Positions 39,486 through 49,113 of a DNA stretch of 64,000 nt are shown piece by piece. The stretch is from contig NZ_BLIG01000001.1 of the NCBI RefSeq assembly GCF_009811415.1, positions 310,001 through 374,000 of the forward strand, in the 5' to 3' direction. The position numbers and the translations under genes are program-made. The DNA is from Alteromonas sp. KUL106 (lineage in GTDB: Bacteria; Pseudomonadota; Gammaproteobacteria; Enterobacterales; Alteromonadaceae). Numbering within the stretch: the first letter of the stretch is position 1; every line of letters starts with the position of its first letter. Under the pieces are notes generated by a model. That model did not search any database and had not been told where the DNA came from. It saw nothing but the letters and a program-made list of their open reading frames with translations.

Positions 39486-41624
39486 ATGGGCCCAAGGAGA
39501 TGTAGCACTTTACTTGTGCTGGGGTGTGCCCTCCTCATTATCGTGCAGCTTTTACCTATCAAACCGGCAATTGCCGGTAGCATTGTGGGCAACGACTTTG
39601 CAACGATTGAAAGGCTTTTAAGCGTCAAACAATATGCAGATGCCGATAGCAAAGCACTGCTTTTAGTAGAACAAGCCTATCAACAAAACCACGTGCCAGC
39701 GGATGAATTTCTGAGCCTTGGTAGGGTTTTCCAAAGTGCGTCTCGCTTTGAAACGTCGAAGGTGATATTCAGTGCCGCTTTAGAGCGCTACACGACGGAA
39801 GGTGAACTTGGCAACATGGCTGAGGCCTTGCTTCACCTTGCTTCATCAGAGAGACACCTTTCCAACTACACCACCGCCCTTACCTATGTGCATCGCGCTA
39901 TGTCAATTGCACAAATAGAACGAAACGAACTTTTAAAAGCTAAATTAAACTTAGAACTCGGCACTATCAAGCAACAACAAGGCGAAATTGAAATCGCACT
40001 TGAACCCTTGAAGCAAGCGTTAGATTTCTTTCGAGAAAACAATATGCCAAGTGAGATGAGCCTCTCCTTGCTGCATATTGGCGATCTATACAGCTTGCTC
40101 AATCAGACTTCACTTGCACATACCTATTATCGTGACGCGTTAGAAAGTGTAGAGGCGTCTAATGACGGGCGTCTACTTGGCATCATTAAAACCCGATTGG
40201 GTGCACTGCTGCTTAAAACAAGTACACCAACACAGGCTATCAATAGCATTGAAAGTGGGCTTAAACATTTAGAAACCACTAAAGACGTGGGCGCAATTGC
40301 CGAAGCGAAAATGTTATTGGGAAGAGCATTTGTAGAAGATGGTGATACAAAAAATGGGCGGGAGTTGCTGCAAGAAGCCATGGCGTTTGCTCAATCAACC
40401 GGACAATTAAAATTGATGCAAGATGGACGACTTGCTCTCGCTCGTGCCTACATGAAAGAGCAGAGTTTTGAGCTTGCGTTGTCAGAGGCGCGAGCCGGAA
40501 CGATTGAGGCGAGAAAAAACCGCGATTTGCGTGGCCAGATAAGTTTCTTATCTATACAACTTAACGCCTTCGTATCCTTAGGTGAGTTTAAAAAAGCCTT
40601 AGACATTCAATCAGTGATCCAACAGTTGCGCGAAGTGTTACTGGACTCAGAAAACAAGTCTGCTATCGAGGGGCTTCAAGCTGAAATTGAAGTCATTCGA
40701 CAGTCTCACACGTTAGAAAAACTAGAGGAATCAAAGCAGCTCGCCCTTGCTCAGGCAGAGCAGGAAAAGCTGCAAACAACGTTGGTTTGGAGCATCTCTT
40801 TGGCGGTATTGCTGTTTACCTTTTTAATATGGAGTAGATATAAACAGCGCCAACAAACCATAATATTACGTCGCGAAGTTCGTCAGCAGACATTGACGCT
40901 TCAAGAAAAGAATGAAGAATTACGGACCGCCTATAAGACGCTTGAAGAAGTAAGCTTAAGAGACCCATTAACCGGTTTGTACAACAGGCACTATCTAGAG
41001 TCACAGCTTCCCGGAGAAATAAGGCGAAGCCAATTTTCCGCAAACCAAAGCACAGACCCGGCTAACACAAAACAAGATTTACTGTGCTTGCTGATTGATA
41101 TCGATCACTTTAAACGCATCAACGACGATTACGGTCATATCGCAGGCGATAAAGTGTTGTCATCGTTTGCGCAAGTTCTTAAGCATGTTTTTAGACTTAC
41201 GGATTTAATTATCCGATGGGGCGGTGAAGAATTTTTAGTGGTTTGTCGTCAATCTAATCGAGAGGAACTGCCAGAATTGGCTGAACGATGTCGTGAGATG
41301 GTCGCAAGCACGCCCTTTGATATTGGCACAGACAGTCCGATAAATATTACCTGTAGTATCGGTTTCTCGTTACTTCCGCCAGACCGAAAAGATAACTTCG
41401 AGTTGGCATGGGAGCGCACGTTTGCAGTCATCGATTACGCACTCTACGCGACCAAGTTATCCGGAAGAAACGGATGGGTAGGTGTTGTTGAAACCCTCGA
41501 CACAAAGACTCACAGTCAAACGCCAATTGATAAAAAATTCAATTTTGCTGGCTCTAGAATTGCAACTTCATTTAACAATGTTGCAAGTATTCGATGGCCA
41601 GACACCCTCGATCACAAGCAGTAG
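39486..41624 (+). CDS. Periplasmic-TPR diguanylate cyclase (GGDEF)
   Basis: A 712-residue sensor that makes cyclic di-GMP. In order: signal peptide (about 1-30), a periplasmic array of TPR repeats (about 40-400), a coiled coil, one membrane segment (about 433-452), a second coiled coil and a cytoplasmic GGDEF domain (about 490-660). The active motif is GGEEF at 579-583, and an inhibitory I-site RLTD is present at 570-573, exactly five residues ahead, so product inhibition is expected. A tail of about 50 residues with no domain follows. AGGAG is ten bases ahead of the ATG. The signal sensed is unknown. Confidence 0.92.
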   Translation: MGPRRCSTLLVLGCALLIIVQLLPIKPAIAGSIVGNDFATIERLLSVKQYADADSKALLLVEQAYQQNHVPADEFLSLGRVFQSASRFETSKVIFSAALERYTTEGELGNMAEALLHLASSERHLSNYTTALTYVHRAMSIAQIERNELLKAKLNLELGTIKQQQGEIEIALEPLKQALDFFRENNMPSEMSLSLLHIGDLYSLLNQTSLAHTYYRDALESVEASNDGRLLGIIKTRLGALLLKTSTPTQAINSIESGLKHLETTKDVGAIAEAKMLLGRAFVEDGDTKNGRELLQEAMAFAQSTGQLKLMQDGRLALARAYMKEQSFELALSEARAGTIEARKNRDLRGQISFLSIQLNAFVSLGEFKKALDIQSVIQQLREVLLDSENKSAIEGLQAEIEVIRQSHTLEKLEESKQLALAQAEQEKLQTTLVWSISLAVLLFTFLIWSRYKQRQQTIILRREVRQQTLTLQEKNEELRTAYKTLEEVSLRDPLTGLYNRHYLESQLPGEIRRSQFSANQSTDPANTKQDLLCLLIDIDHFKRINDDYGHIAGDKVLSSFAQVLKHVFRLTDLIIRWGGEEFLVVCRQSNREELPELAERCREMVASTPFDIGTDSPINITCSIGFSLLPPDRKDNFELAWERTFAVIDYALYATKLSGRNGWVGVVETLDTKTHSQTPIDKKFNFAGSRIATSFNNVASIRWPDTLDHKQ

Positions 41625-41635
41625 AGGAGAGCAGT

Positions 41636-41953
41636 ATGTTTAGAGGAAGTTGTAGTTGCCAGTCTATTCAGTACGAAGTTGACCACATTAGTGAGCTCGA
41701 AGCGGATAGTGAAACGTTGTCACAGGCTGATGCAAGCGCTTTTCGTGTAAGGATCTCCAAGAAGGCGCTAGTGATTGATTGCGCCCCCTCCACCTTGGCC
41801 GCGCTGCATGAGGCAAATGGGGAAACACACCATGTATGTAACCTGTGTGGCAGCATTGTATACATTGAGGATACATCAAGAAATGTGGTGGTAGAGGTTA
41901 ATTACAGTGGCCATGATGTACTTGCTGAGACACACGGCCAGTTTATACTTTAG
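41636..41953 (+). CDS. Small GFA/CENP-V-like zinc protein, reduced
   Basis: A 105-residue protein with MFRGSCSCQSIQYEVD at the start and VCNLCGSIVYIED near the end. This resembles the outer zinc site of the GFA (glutathione-dependent formaldehyde-activating, CENP-V) fold, in which C-x-C and C-x-x-C bind zinc. The central CHC-x-x-C catalytic zinc site of the family is missing and the protein is shorter than usual, so enzyme activity is doubtful. GAGGAGA precedes the ATG, which lies 11 bases after the cyclase gene; probably co-transcribed with it. Confidence 0.6.
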   Translation: MFRGSCSCQSIQYEVDHISELEADSETLSQADASAFRVRISKKALVIDCAPSTLAALHEANGETHHVCNLCGSIVYIEDTSRNVVVEVNYSGHDVLAETHGQFIL

Positions 41954-42026
41954 GAATTAGCTTTCTTGCTCGACAACGCGCGGCGCATCCGCTTGTAGCG
42001 TGGTAAGTTAAAGCACTTACCACTGC

Positions 42027-43388
42027 CTAATCGCTGCTTTTTATATCTTCCATGTGATACTTATCAATAAGCGAGTAAAGTGTTGGTCTAGTAACGCCAA
42101 GAAGTTCAGCGGTTCTCGACATGTTTTTTTCAGCTTTCTGATACGCTCTGCGGATCGCACGACTTTCTGCAATTTCTCGCACCTCACGCAAATTGAGGGT
42201 TTCGGGCTCATCTTGCGCATCAGTGGGCATTAGCCCTAGGTCGTCGGGCTGAATAACGGTACCTTCAGCCATAATTACCGCAGACTTTAATTTGTTCTGC
42301 ATTTCGCGAATATTGCCAGGCCATTTATGGGCAAGCATGGCATTAACCGCTGACTCCGAGAAGCTTTTGGCCTTAGCTTTAAACTCTTCTCGATAAATAT
42401 TCAGGAAAGTGCGGGCTAACAAAATAATATCTTGATCCCGGTCTCGCAGCGGCGGGATCATAATTGGCATTTCACCCACTCGGTAATATAAATCTTCTCT
42501 AAAGGTTTCTTGCGCGACCATACTTTGCAAGTCTCTGTGAGTCGCGCAAATTACTCGAATATCTACAGGGATTTCGTTCCGGCCGCCTACCCGCTCAATC
42601 ACGCGCTCTTGCAAAAAGCGAAGCATTTTGGCCTGAAGCCCGATTGGCATATCCCCAATTTCATCTAAAAATAAGGTGCCTCCCTGCGCGGTTTCTATTT
42701 TACCCACGGTCGTTTTATTCGCGCCGGTGAACGCTCCTTTTTCGTACCCGAATAACTCGCTCTCTAGCAAGTTTTCTGGAATAGAGGCGCAGTTGATCGC
42801 TACAAACGGTTTATCTCTTCTCGGGCTGTGCTCATGAATGCTGCGCGCAAACACTTCCTTACCTGTACCACTCTCACCCAAAAGCAATGTGCTAATGTCG
42901 GTGTTAGCGATTTTTTCTGCGCGACGTACCACTTTCTGGATAGCTTCACTGTTCCCCACAATACGCGACATACCAGAGCGAGAGCGGGCTAATATACTGT
43001 TTTCATGCTCAAGCTTTGACAGATTAAGGGCGCGATGGACCAGTAGCTTGATAGTGTCAGAATCAATTGGCTTTTGATAGAAGTCGTAGGCACCGAAATC
43101 TATCGCTTTCAGCGCATTTTGCTTATCGTTATTACCCGTAACGACAATGACTTTAGTTCGCGGTGCAAGAGAGATGATATCGTGAAGAATACGCAGGCCT
43201 TCTGACGCGTTCGCGGGGTCAGGAGGCAACCCTAAATCAAGCGTAACAACCTTGGGTTCGAACCTGCGCAACTGGGCTATGGCTGAAGTATGATCGTCAG
43301 CAAAAACAACATTGTAATCCGTAAGACTCCATTTAAGCTGCTTTTGAATACCTAAATCATCGTCTACTACCAAAATGGTATCTGTCAT
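42027..43388 (-). CDS. prsR: PrsR, sigma54-dependent response regulator
   Basis: A 453-residue NtrC-type activator: receiver (1-125, acidic D9-D11, phospho-acceptor D51, K106), AAA+ domain with Walker A GESGTGKE (171-178) and the sigma54-contact loop GAFTGA (218-223), and a Fis-type helix-turn-helix at the end (SRTAELLGVTRPTLYSLIDKY). Sequence features and the partner kinase match PrsR of the PEP-CTERM/exosortase regulatory pair. No PEP-CTERM protein or exosortase is in the window. It starts 86 bases after prsK, same strand. Confidence 0.87.
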   Translation of the reverse strand: MTDTILVVDDDLGIQKQLKWSLTDYNVVFADDHTSAIAQLRRFEPKVVTLDLGLPPDPANASEGLRILHDIISLAPRTKVIVVTGNNDKQNALKAIDFGAYDFYQKPIDSDTIKLLVHRALNLSKLEHENSILARSRSGMSRIVGNSEAIQKVVRRAEKIANTDISTLLLGESGTGKEVFARSIHEHSPRRDKPFVAINCASIPENLLESELFGYEKGAFTGANKTTVGKIETAQGGTLFLDEIGDMPIGLQAKMLRFLQERVIERVGGRNEIPVDIRVICATHRDLQSMVAQETFREDLYYRVGEMPIMIPPLRDRDQDIILLARTFLNIYREEFKAKAKSFSESAVNAMLAHKWPGNIREMQNKLKSAVIMAEGTVIQPDDLGLMPTDAQDEPETLNLREVREIAESRAIRRAYQKAEKNMSRTAELLGVTRPTLYSLIDKYHMEDIKSSD

Positions 43389-43474
43389 CTTATCATCCTA
43401 TTGTTATACTTCATCCATTGAGGGCGCTTAGGTTTTTGCGGATGTTTATCACTTTTTCAGTTAAGTGATATGCC

Positions 43475-45505
43475 CTATCCTATCGGAAAATACAGTGTAA
43501 AACAGCTTCCCCGACCAGGCTCACTTTGAACAGTGAGTTTTCCGCCGATGGATTCTATATACGTTTTTGCATCATAGGCACCAATGCCCATACCCGCGTT
43601 GCCTTTCGTTGTATCAAAGGGCTTAAATAGGCGTTCATCAATAAACGCCTTGTCCATTCCTGTCCCAGTATCCTCTATCATAACAAGTTGTGTATTATTG
43701 TCTGAATTACTTGTTATAACCACATCAACTTCACCATCATCTGCCGTTGCTTGCTGTGCGTTACTGATAAGGTGATAAAGTACATTAGCCACTTTTTCTC
43801 TATCCACTATCACTGGCGTTTCTCGCACAAGATGAACAGAAGGCAGAGGGCTTAGTGCTGAACAGCGTTTTTCAACCACATCTTTAGCAATGTCTGAGAG
43901 AAGAAACTCAGAATTCACACCCTCTTCAACCGCTTTTTTGTCAGTAAGCTGTTTGAGCATTTTTTCCATTCGGGCTTTAGTATGCTCTAAGGTCTCGAAG
44001 GTGTCATCGATGAATTCTGGATTATGCTTATGCTGCTGAGCATTGGCTAGAATAAGATCAACTTGAGCCAGAACATTTTTTAAATCATGTAATACAAATG
44101 CTGACATGCGGTTAAACGCAGCGAACTGGGCATTTTCGGCAACAACTTGGGCAGCTTCATGATGCTGCATGTATGTACCTACTTGCTCGGATACGGCGGT
44201 CAGATAGTCTTTTACTTCCCAATTAAGGCTTACCTTTTCTTTATCACCCGGTGCAAGTACCGCAAAGCCCCATAGACCGTCATCTTTTAAAAAAGGCACG
44301 AAAAGTTGATAACCCCACTGCTTTAAAGCTTCGCGATCTAGCTTCAACCCTTCGTAATCAAAAGGCTTAACTAAATAAGCATCAGTATCGATAATCCAAC
44401 CATTTTTGTCACTATAGCGCACGAGCGAATCAAGGGTTGTACACCTGTGCGATTTATCGTTTGAAATAGGAGACGCTTCGGCAATACATTCATATCCGCT
44501 AGGCGTTACTTTAAATAGCAAACCAGATTCGTATTGGATGGCGTTAAGCATGCCGGTTAAACCAGCATAGTAAACATCTGAACTTGAATCGCCTGTCTTC
44601 GTCAGCCATTTGGTCAACTTTACCCACTCAACACGATAGTCAAACTGGTTGGCAAAAAAGTGCTTCGTTATAAATACTTTTATCTTTGTTCGAAAAGCGT
44701 TAGATAAAAACACCGTTGCCAGTAAGGCAAAAGACATGACAACCAAAATGATTTGAACGGTAGCGCCCCAGCTTCCCCCCATATAATTTATTGCATAACC
44801 CACGACTGCCATGACAAAGAGGTAACCTCCCGCTACCAGCAGCAGTGAACTATGCAAAACTACATCACGGGAAATAAATATATCGATACCCCAATGATGG
44901 ATTCGCCGGATGGAAATAACGAGCAGAGGCATTAACAAAAAGTAAATGAACCCGCGCGCAGCGATGTATCCAATCTCTACCTGATTAACCATTGTCGCAT
45001 TCGCATAGGTGACAAATTCAAACAGGTTTGTGGCGCCTAGGTAAATAATTAGAGGCTTGAAGGCCCATTGCTCAGCACCTGCTTGTCGATAGACTACCTC
45101 GAGCAGTACAAGCACTTCCAAAGACAACACAATAAGAACAAGGAAGCTCCATGCTGGATTGACTGCCAACAAATAGGGCGCTAGCAATGCTATAAGCGCA
45201 GGAGCAAGGATGATAAGGGTGACGGGCCGTTTAATAACATCAACAATATTATTAAAACTTGTTTGCAAGCAACCAGCCAGAAACAATAGCCACGCGAGCT
45301 GTTTAAGGACGTCTGAGGTGATTAACCAGCTAAGTGAAATAGGGCCAAAAAGCGAGGTAATCAAACTTGTTGACCACAAAAATGTAGCAGCCGTAGCTAA
45401 GACCAACAGATTTTTAGCCACACCTGGTTTGCGTACTGTCAACAACAATAACAAAAGGGCTAAATGGGCCAGACTATTTAACACATAGCCTACATCTGAA
45501 ATCAT
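43475..45505 (-). CDS. prsK: PrsK, membrane sensor histidine kinase
   Basis: A 676-residue kinase with an N-terminal membrane part of about nine segments (1-275), a GAF-like sensor region (about 290-440), a phospho-acceptor helix with H473 in VLHDLKN, and an HATPase domain (HLISNAQQATADDG, EDTGTGMDKAFIDERLFKPFDTTKGNAGMGIGAYDAK). The overall plan and HDLKN motif fit PrsK of the XrtA-linked system. It is followed directly by prsR, which it should phosphorylate. Confidence 0.87.
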   Translation of the reverse strand: MISDVGYVLNSLAHLALLLLLLTVRKPGVAKNLLVLATAATFLWSTSLITSLFGPISLSWLITSDVLKQLAWLLFLAGCLQTSFNNIVDVIKRPVTLIILAPALIALLAPYLLAVNPAWSFLVLIVLSLEVLVLLEVVYRQAGAEQWAFKPLIIYLGATNLFEFVTYANATMVNQVEIGYIAARGFIYFLLMPLLVISIRRIHHWGIDIFISRDVVLHSSLLLVAGGYLFVMAVVGYAINYMGGSWGATVQIILVVMSFALLATVFLSNAFRTKIKVFITKHFFANQFDYRVEWVKLTKWLTKTGDSSSDVYYAGLTGMLNAIQYESGLLFKVTPSGYECIAEASPISNDKSHRCTTLDSLVRYSDKNGWIIDTDAYLVKPFDYEGLKLDREALKQWGYQLFVPFLKDDGLWGFAVLAPGDKEKVSLNWEVKDYLTAVSEQVGTYMQHHEAAQVVAENAQFAAFNRMSAFVLHDLKNVLAQVDLILANAQQHKHNPEFIDDTFETLEHTKARMEKMLKQLTDKKAVEEGVNSEFLLSDIAKDVVEKRCSALSPLPSVHLVRETPVIVDREKVANVLYHLISNAQQATADDGEVDVVITSNSDNNTQLVMIEDTGTGMDKAFIDERLFKPFDTTKGNAGMGIGAYDAKTYIESIGGKLTVQSEPGRGSCFTLYFPIG

Positions 45506-45630
45506 CCTTTTCTCTCACCCTTTTTGTTGTTTCTTAGAAATATACAATGCAGGGACGCGTGTAAGTACGACATCCCTATCCTAAAGACACGATTCTTATG
45601 TTAAACAGTGCCTTGATACTTAGTATCGCA

Positions 45631-46755
45631 CTACCTTTTACGGATAACGAGTGAGCCAATAGAGTAACCTGCGCCAAACGAGCAGAGCACACCTACGTCT
45701 CCCGCAACAAGGTCTTCATGGTTTAGGCCAAAGGCAATCACCGAGCCCGCTGAGGCGGTATTAGCAAATTCATCCAGCACGATAGGCGCTTCGATACGGT
45801 CCGCATCACGCCCGAGTAATTTCTTACAAATTAGCGTGTTCATATTGATATTTGCCTGGTGCAGCCACCAGCGTTTAACACTTTCAGGTTTAATATCGTG
45901 ACTTGCTAGATGCGCTTCAATGTGGGCTGCCGCCAGCGGGCACACTTCTTTAAACACTTTGCGGCCAGCTTGGTGGAACAATTTATCAGGGCCATATGGG
46001 TCGACATCTTCCGCACGGGTCATATAACCGAAGTTTGAGCGGATGTTATTCGAATACTTAGTCAACGCCTTAGTGCTCAGCACGTCATAGACATGTTTGC
46101 CCTTGGCTGTTTCAGCTAACTCTAGTACCGTCGCGGTTGCCACATCACCAAAAATAAAATGGCTATCGCGATCGGCGTAGTTGATTTGTGGAGAAACCAA
46201 CTCAGGGTTAATGACCAACACTCGCGTTGCATTTTTTGCGCACAACATTTCATAGGCGCGATGCATACCAAACGTGGCCGCCGAACACGCCACCAACATA
46301 TCAAACCCGAAGCCTTCAATACCAAGGGCTTCTTGTACTTCAATGGCTATTGCCGGATAGGCACGCTGCGTGTAGGCACATGAAACAATCACAGCATCAA
46401 TATCTTTTCCATCAAGATTTGCTGATGCCAACGCGAGCTTTGCAGCTTCAACGGCTATCTCCGCTTGATGGGAAAGCTCGTCATCACTGCGAGGCTCAAT
46501 TTTCGGTTTCATCCGAGTAATATCAAGCGCACCTTCTTTTTGATAGATGTAACGACTTTTAATTCCTGACGCTTTTTCGATAAAGTCAGCGCTTGAATAA
46601 GGCATGGCGTTAACATCACCGGCCTCTATCTGCGTTTTGTTCTCTTCATTGAAAGCATCACAATAGGCATTGTAACTGCTAACCAGTTCTTCATTTGTAA
46701 TACTGTCTTTAGGGTGCCATACACCTACACCACTAATCACGACTTGCTGAGACAT
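45631..46755 (-). CDS. Beta-ketoacyl-ACP synthase III family enzyme
   Basis: A thiolase-fold condensing enzyme of 374 residues from ATG 46755 (an ATG two codons earlier is less well spaced from GAGA). The triad is C157 (VACSAATFG), H299 (WWLHQANINM) and N332 (EFANTASAG), so catalysis should be intact. It is longer than housekeeping FabH (about 320) because of an insertion around 30-90, and resembles the FabH-like group that includes DarB rather than the FabH of the fatty-acid operon. No other lipid gene is near; the acyl product is unknown. Confidence 0.85.
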   Translation of the reverse strand: MSQQVVISGVGVWHPKDSITNEELVSSYNAYCDAFNEENKTQIEAGDVNAMPYSSADFIEKASGIKSRYIYQKEGALDITRMKPKIEPRSDDELSHQAEIAVEAAKLALASANLDGKDIDAVIVSCAYTQRAYPAIAIEVQEALGIEGFGFDMLVACSAATFGMHRAYEMLCAKNATRVLVINPELVSPQINYADRDSHFIFGDVATATVLELAETAKGKHVYDVLSTKALTKYSNNIRSNFGYMTRAEDVDPYGPDKLFHQAGRKVFKEVCPLAAAHIEAHLASHDIKPESVKRWWLHQANINMNTLICKKLLGRDADRIEAPIVLDEFANTASAGSVIAFGLNHEDLVAGDVGVLCSFGAGYSIGSLVIRKR

Positions 46756-47007
46756 AAGCATTCTCTATTAGTAATTAACACCACATACGTACTATGCACT
46801 GCGCTACCGTGTCCTGAACGCAATAATACGCGTGTATTTTAGCTTCATCGACATCCTACTTTTGATGGCGACGCCGTTTTATGTTGTATAGCTTACCTCA
46901 ATCCTCTTTCGGTGTAACTATAGGGAGTGCAACCAATGTTCTCTGCGCAATCAAATCTTATATGAGACAAAATCCCCCTGATTTCATTATTCATATCTCT
47001 TACATGC

Positions 47008-47138
47008 TAGGGGCTGTTGACCTTTGCTATATGTTTTTGCAGCGCATTGTGCGTCATTTAGGCAAGGCAGAGTTCATGTAAAATAGTTGCTCTACATAAA
47101 TGGGCGATAACTCAGCATAAATGACGCACAAACGCTGC
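47008..47138. repeat. Fold-back (MITE/REP-like) element
   Basis: Two arms, 47039-47060 and 47118-47138, are reverse complements over 21-22 bases except for a small bulge (core GTGCGTCATTTA with TAAATGACGCAC). Inside the 57-base loop a further ATGTA/TACAT pair is present. The segment begins with a 16-base string (47008-47023) that recurs at 27510-27525. It looks like a small non-coding mobile or REP-type repeat; copy number cannot be judged from one window. Confidence 0.55.
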
Positions 47139-47262
47139 TCTTCGGGTTCGTCATAGAACAAAAATGATAAGTTCAAAGAACTGAGGACGGTGCGGCTTGA
47201 GTCGAGATCTGTCTGATTGGTACTTCGTTTAGCCGTTCTGACAACTGATTTAATACCAATAA

Positions 47263-47288
47263 AAAACCCGCTTAGTGAAGCGGGTTTT
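47263..47288. terminator. Bidirectional intrinsic terminator
   Basis: AAAACCCGCTT (47263-47273) pairs with AAGCGGGTTTT (47278-47288), four-base loop, with A/T runs on both sides. It ends the minus-strand choice-of-anchor I gene, whose stop is 23 bases before it on that strand. Confidence 0.9.
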
Positions 47289-47310
47289 CTTTTTCTATTT
47301 GAACAATGAG

Positions 47311-49113
47311 TTATAGCTGGTTAATTTGCCATACCGTGACTGTACCGCTCACTTCGTTACCGACAACAAGTAAAGGCACGCCGCTTGGACTGTCTTCAGC
47401 GCTTACGAACACCAAGCTTTCTGGCGCAAGGTCACCAATAACATTATCGCTTGTTAACCCTTCGGTAAGGTCGCGGTTAATGACGTATTCGGCAAACTTA
47501 ACATCGTATGGGTTCGTTACATCATAGACAAAAATGCCGCCCATGCGCTCAGTGCCGATAAATGCATAAGTGCGATCGCCAACTTGACCCACTGTTAACG
47601 CCTCTGGCTCTGGACCTTTATTTTCAGAACGAGAGTCTCCCGCATTTTCGTCATCACCATTATTAAATTGCGCACCGTGAACTGAAGCAGTAATTCGCTC
47701 GAAGTCGTCACCCGAGTCATATACCACTAGACCATTTTGGTCCCAAATGGTGAAAGAACGTGCTCCGTAAGCGTAGGCAGCATCGTACTCGCCGTTGCCA
47801 TCAGCATCGCCCATCGCTGAAGTCACGCGTAAATCGTCCGCTTCACCGGTGGCCTGTAGCATTGCTAATTCAGAGTTTGTAGCAGCAGTCAGGTCTGCGA
47901 CTTTTACTTCATCGGTATACGCCAAACAGCCATCGTCAGCATCAAATGAAAGACCGCCAGCAGCAGTACATGCAGCCTCATCAGCCGCTTCAAAGAAGTA
48001 TTCACGAGCATCACCTTCATTCGCTGTAACAATGAACGTTGCATCTTTCCACGTGAAATTAGCGATTGTGTCTGGCTGATAAACACCATATAAACCCGTG
48101 TACTGACCAAAGCTTACCGAGCCATCTTCTTGTACGTCGATATTAAGGCCAGCCCAAGATTTAGTTCCCAACCCGACTACATCAATGGTTAGTTCTTCTA
48201 AATCTAAAATTGCCAAGCCATTGTTTTCCTGAAGACTCACATACGCGACATCGTTCGTGGCAGTGATATATTCTGGTTCAAGGTCTTTGGCTACAGATGA
48301 AGTGATCGCAGTACCATTAATAGTGCGCCCTGCTGGGTTAGGGAACATCATACCCTGCGCCATTAATTCGGCTTCGGTACCATTGAACGCTGTAAAACCT
48401 ACAGTCGTCCCTGTTTCTTCAGGCTCACCGCTTGCTAGAATATTAATAACGGTAATGGAACCTTCAGGGTCGATGGTGTAATCATTAGAAGGTTCGCCTT
48501 CATTTGCGACCAACACTTTGCCACCATCAGGCGTGAAAGTAACCATATCAGGCAGTGCACCTACCTCTACAGAATCCAAGAAAGCTGGCGAAGCGCTGTT
48601 GAGGCCGTTATAGAATAACACATAGCCATTGTCTGTTTTTACATCGGCAGGAACCGCAACGGCCATCAGGTCGCCTCTTACGGCAATACTGGTTAGGCTA
48701 CCAAGTGCTACGCCATTGATATCGGCGGGCAAAGCAATCGTAGTTGGCGTAAGCGTAGTAGTATTGATAGGATCTGCCATTGTGGCGGTATTTACGGCAG
48801 AGGCATTAATAACTGCTATAGTGTTCGTTTCGCCGTTAGTCGCATATATCGTACTGGTCTCAGCGTGAAATTGAACAATTTCAGCGGCTGTCTGATTACC
48901 TAAGAAGGCACGACCAACAATATCCATAGCAATACCGATAGAGGCATCGGCACCATCGCTTCCGTCCGCACCAGACTCGCCTTGTTCACCCTGAGGGCCT
49001 TGCGCGCCGGTTTCACCCTGTGCGCCGTCATCACCATCAAGGCCGCATCCTGAAAGTGCAGCTGATACTAAAAATGCGAGTAATCCATATTTAAACTTGT
49101 TACGCACTGCCAT
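47311..49113 (-). CDS. Choice-of-anchor I lipoprotein with collagen-like segment
   Basis: A 600-residue lipoprotein: signal peptide and lipobox LSGC (lipidated C23), then a short collagen-like Gly-X-X run (about 29-55, GAQGETGAQGPQGEQGESG), then a beta-propeller-like domain of the choice-of-anchor I family (about 60-600) with motifs TFTPDGGKVLVANEGEPSNDY, FIVTANEGDAREYFFE, GARSFTIWDQNGLVVYDSGDDFE, NKGPEPEALTVG and GTERMGGIFVYDVTNPYD. These proteins are usually secreted or surface-bound and often occur with phosphatases; activity is unproven. AGGA is seven bases ahead of the ATG. Confidence 0.88.
   Translation of the reverse strand: MAVRNKFKYGLLAFLVSAALSGCGLDGDDGAQGETGAQGPQGEQGESGADGSDGADASIGIAMDIVGRAFLGNQTAAEIVQFHAETSTIYATNGETNTIAVINASAVNTATMADPINTTTLTPTTIALPADINGVALGSLTSIAVRGDLMAVAVPADVKTDNGYVLFYNGLNSASPAFLDSVEVGALPDMVTFTPDGGKVLVANEGEPSNDYTIDPEGSITVINILASGEPEETGTTVGFTAFNGTEAELMAQGMMFPNPAGRTINGTAITSSVAKDLEPEYITATNDVAYVSLQENNGLAILDLEELTIDVVGLGTKSWAGLNIDVQEDGSVSFGQYTGLYGVYQPDTIANFTWKDATFIVTANEGDAREYFFEAADEAACTAAGGLSFDADDGCLAYTDEVKVADLTAATNSELAMLQATGEADDLRVTSAMGDADGNGEYDAAYAYGARSFTIWDQNGLVVYDSGDDFERITASVHGAQFNNGDDENAGDSRSENKGPEPEALTVGQVGDRTYAFIGTERMGGIFVYDVTNPYDVKFAEYVINRDLTEGLTSDNVIGDLAPESLVFVSAEDSPSGVPLLVVGNEVSGTVTVWQINQL

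Larger units (their letters stand above)
46756..47310. other. Intergenic region with a fold-back repeat
   Basis: About 555 bases without a credible gene. It contains the inverted-repeat element described at 47008-47138 and a bidirectional terminator at 47263-47288. Confidence 0.6.

Noticed and set aside
46881-47081. 66-residue plus-strand open frame between the KAS III and choice-of-anchor I genes
   Set aside because: It runs into the fold-back repeat, has no ribosome binding site or domain, and its composition looks non-coding.
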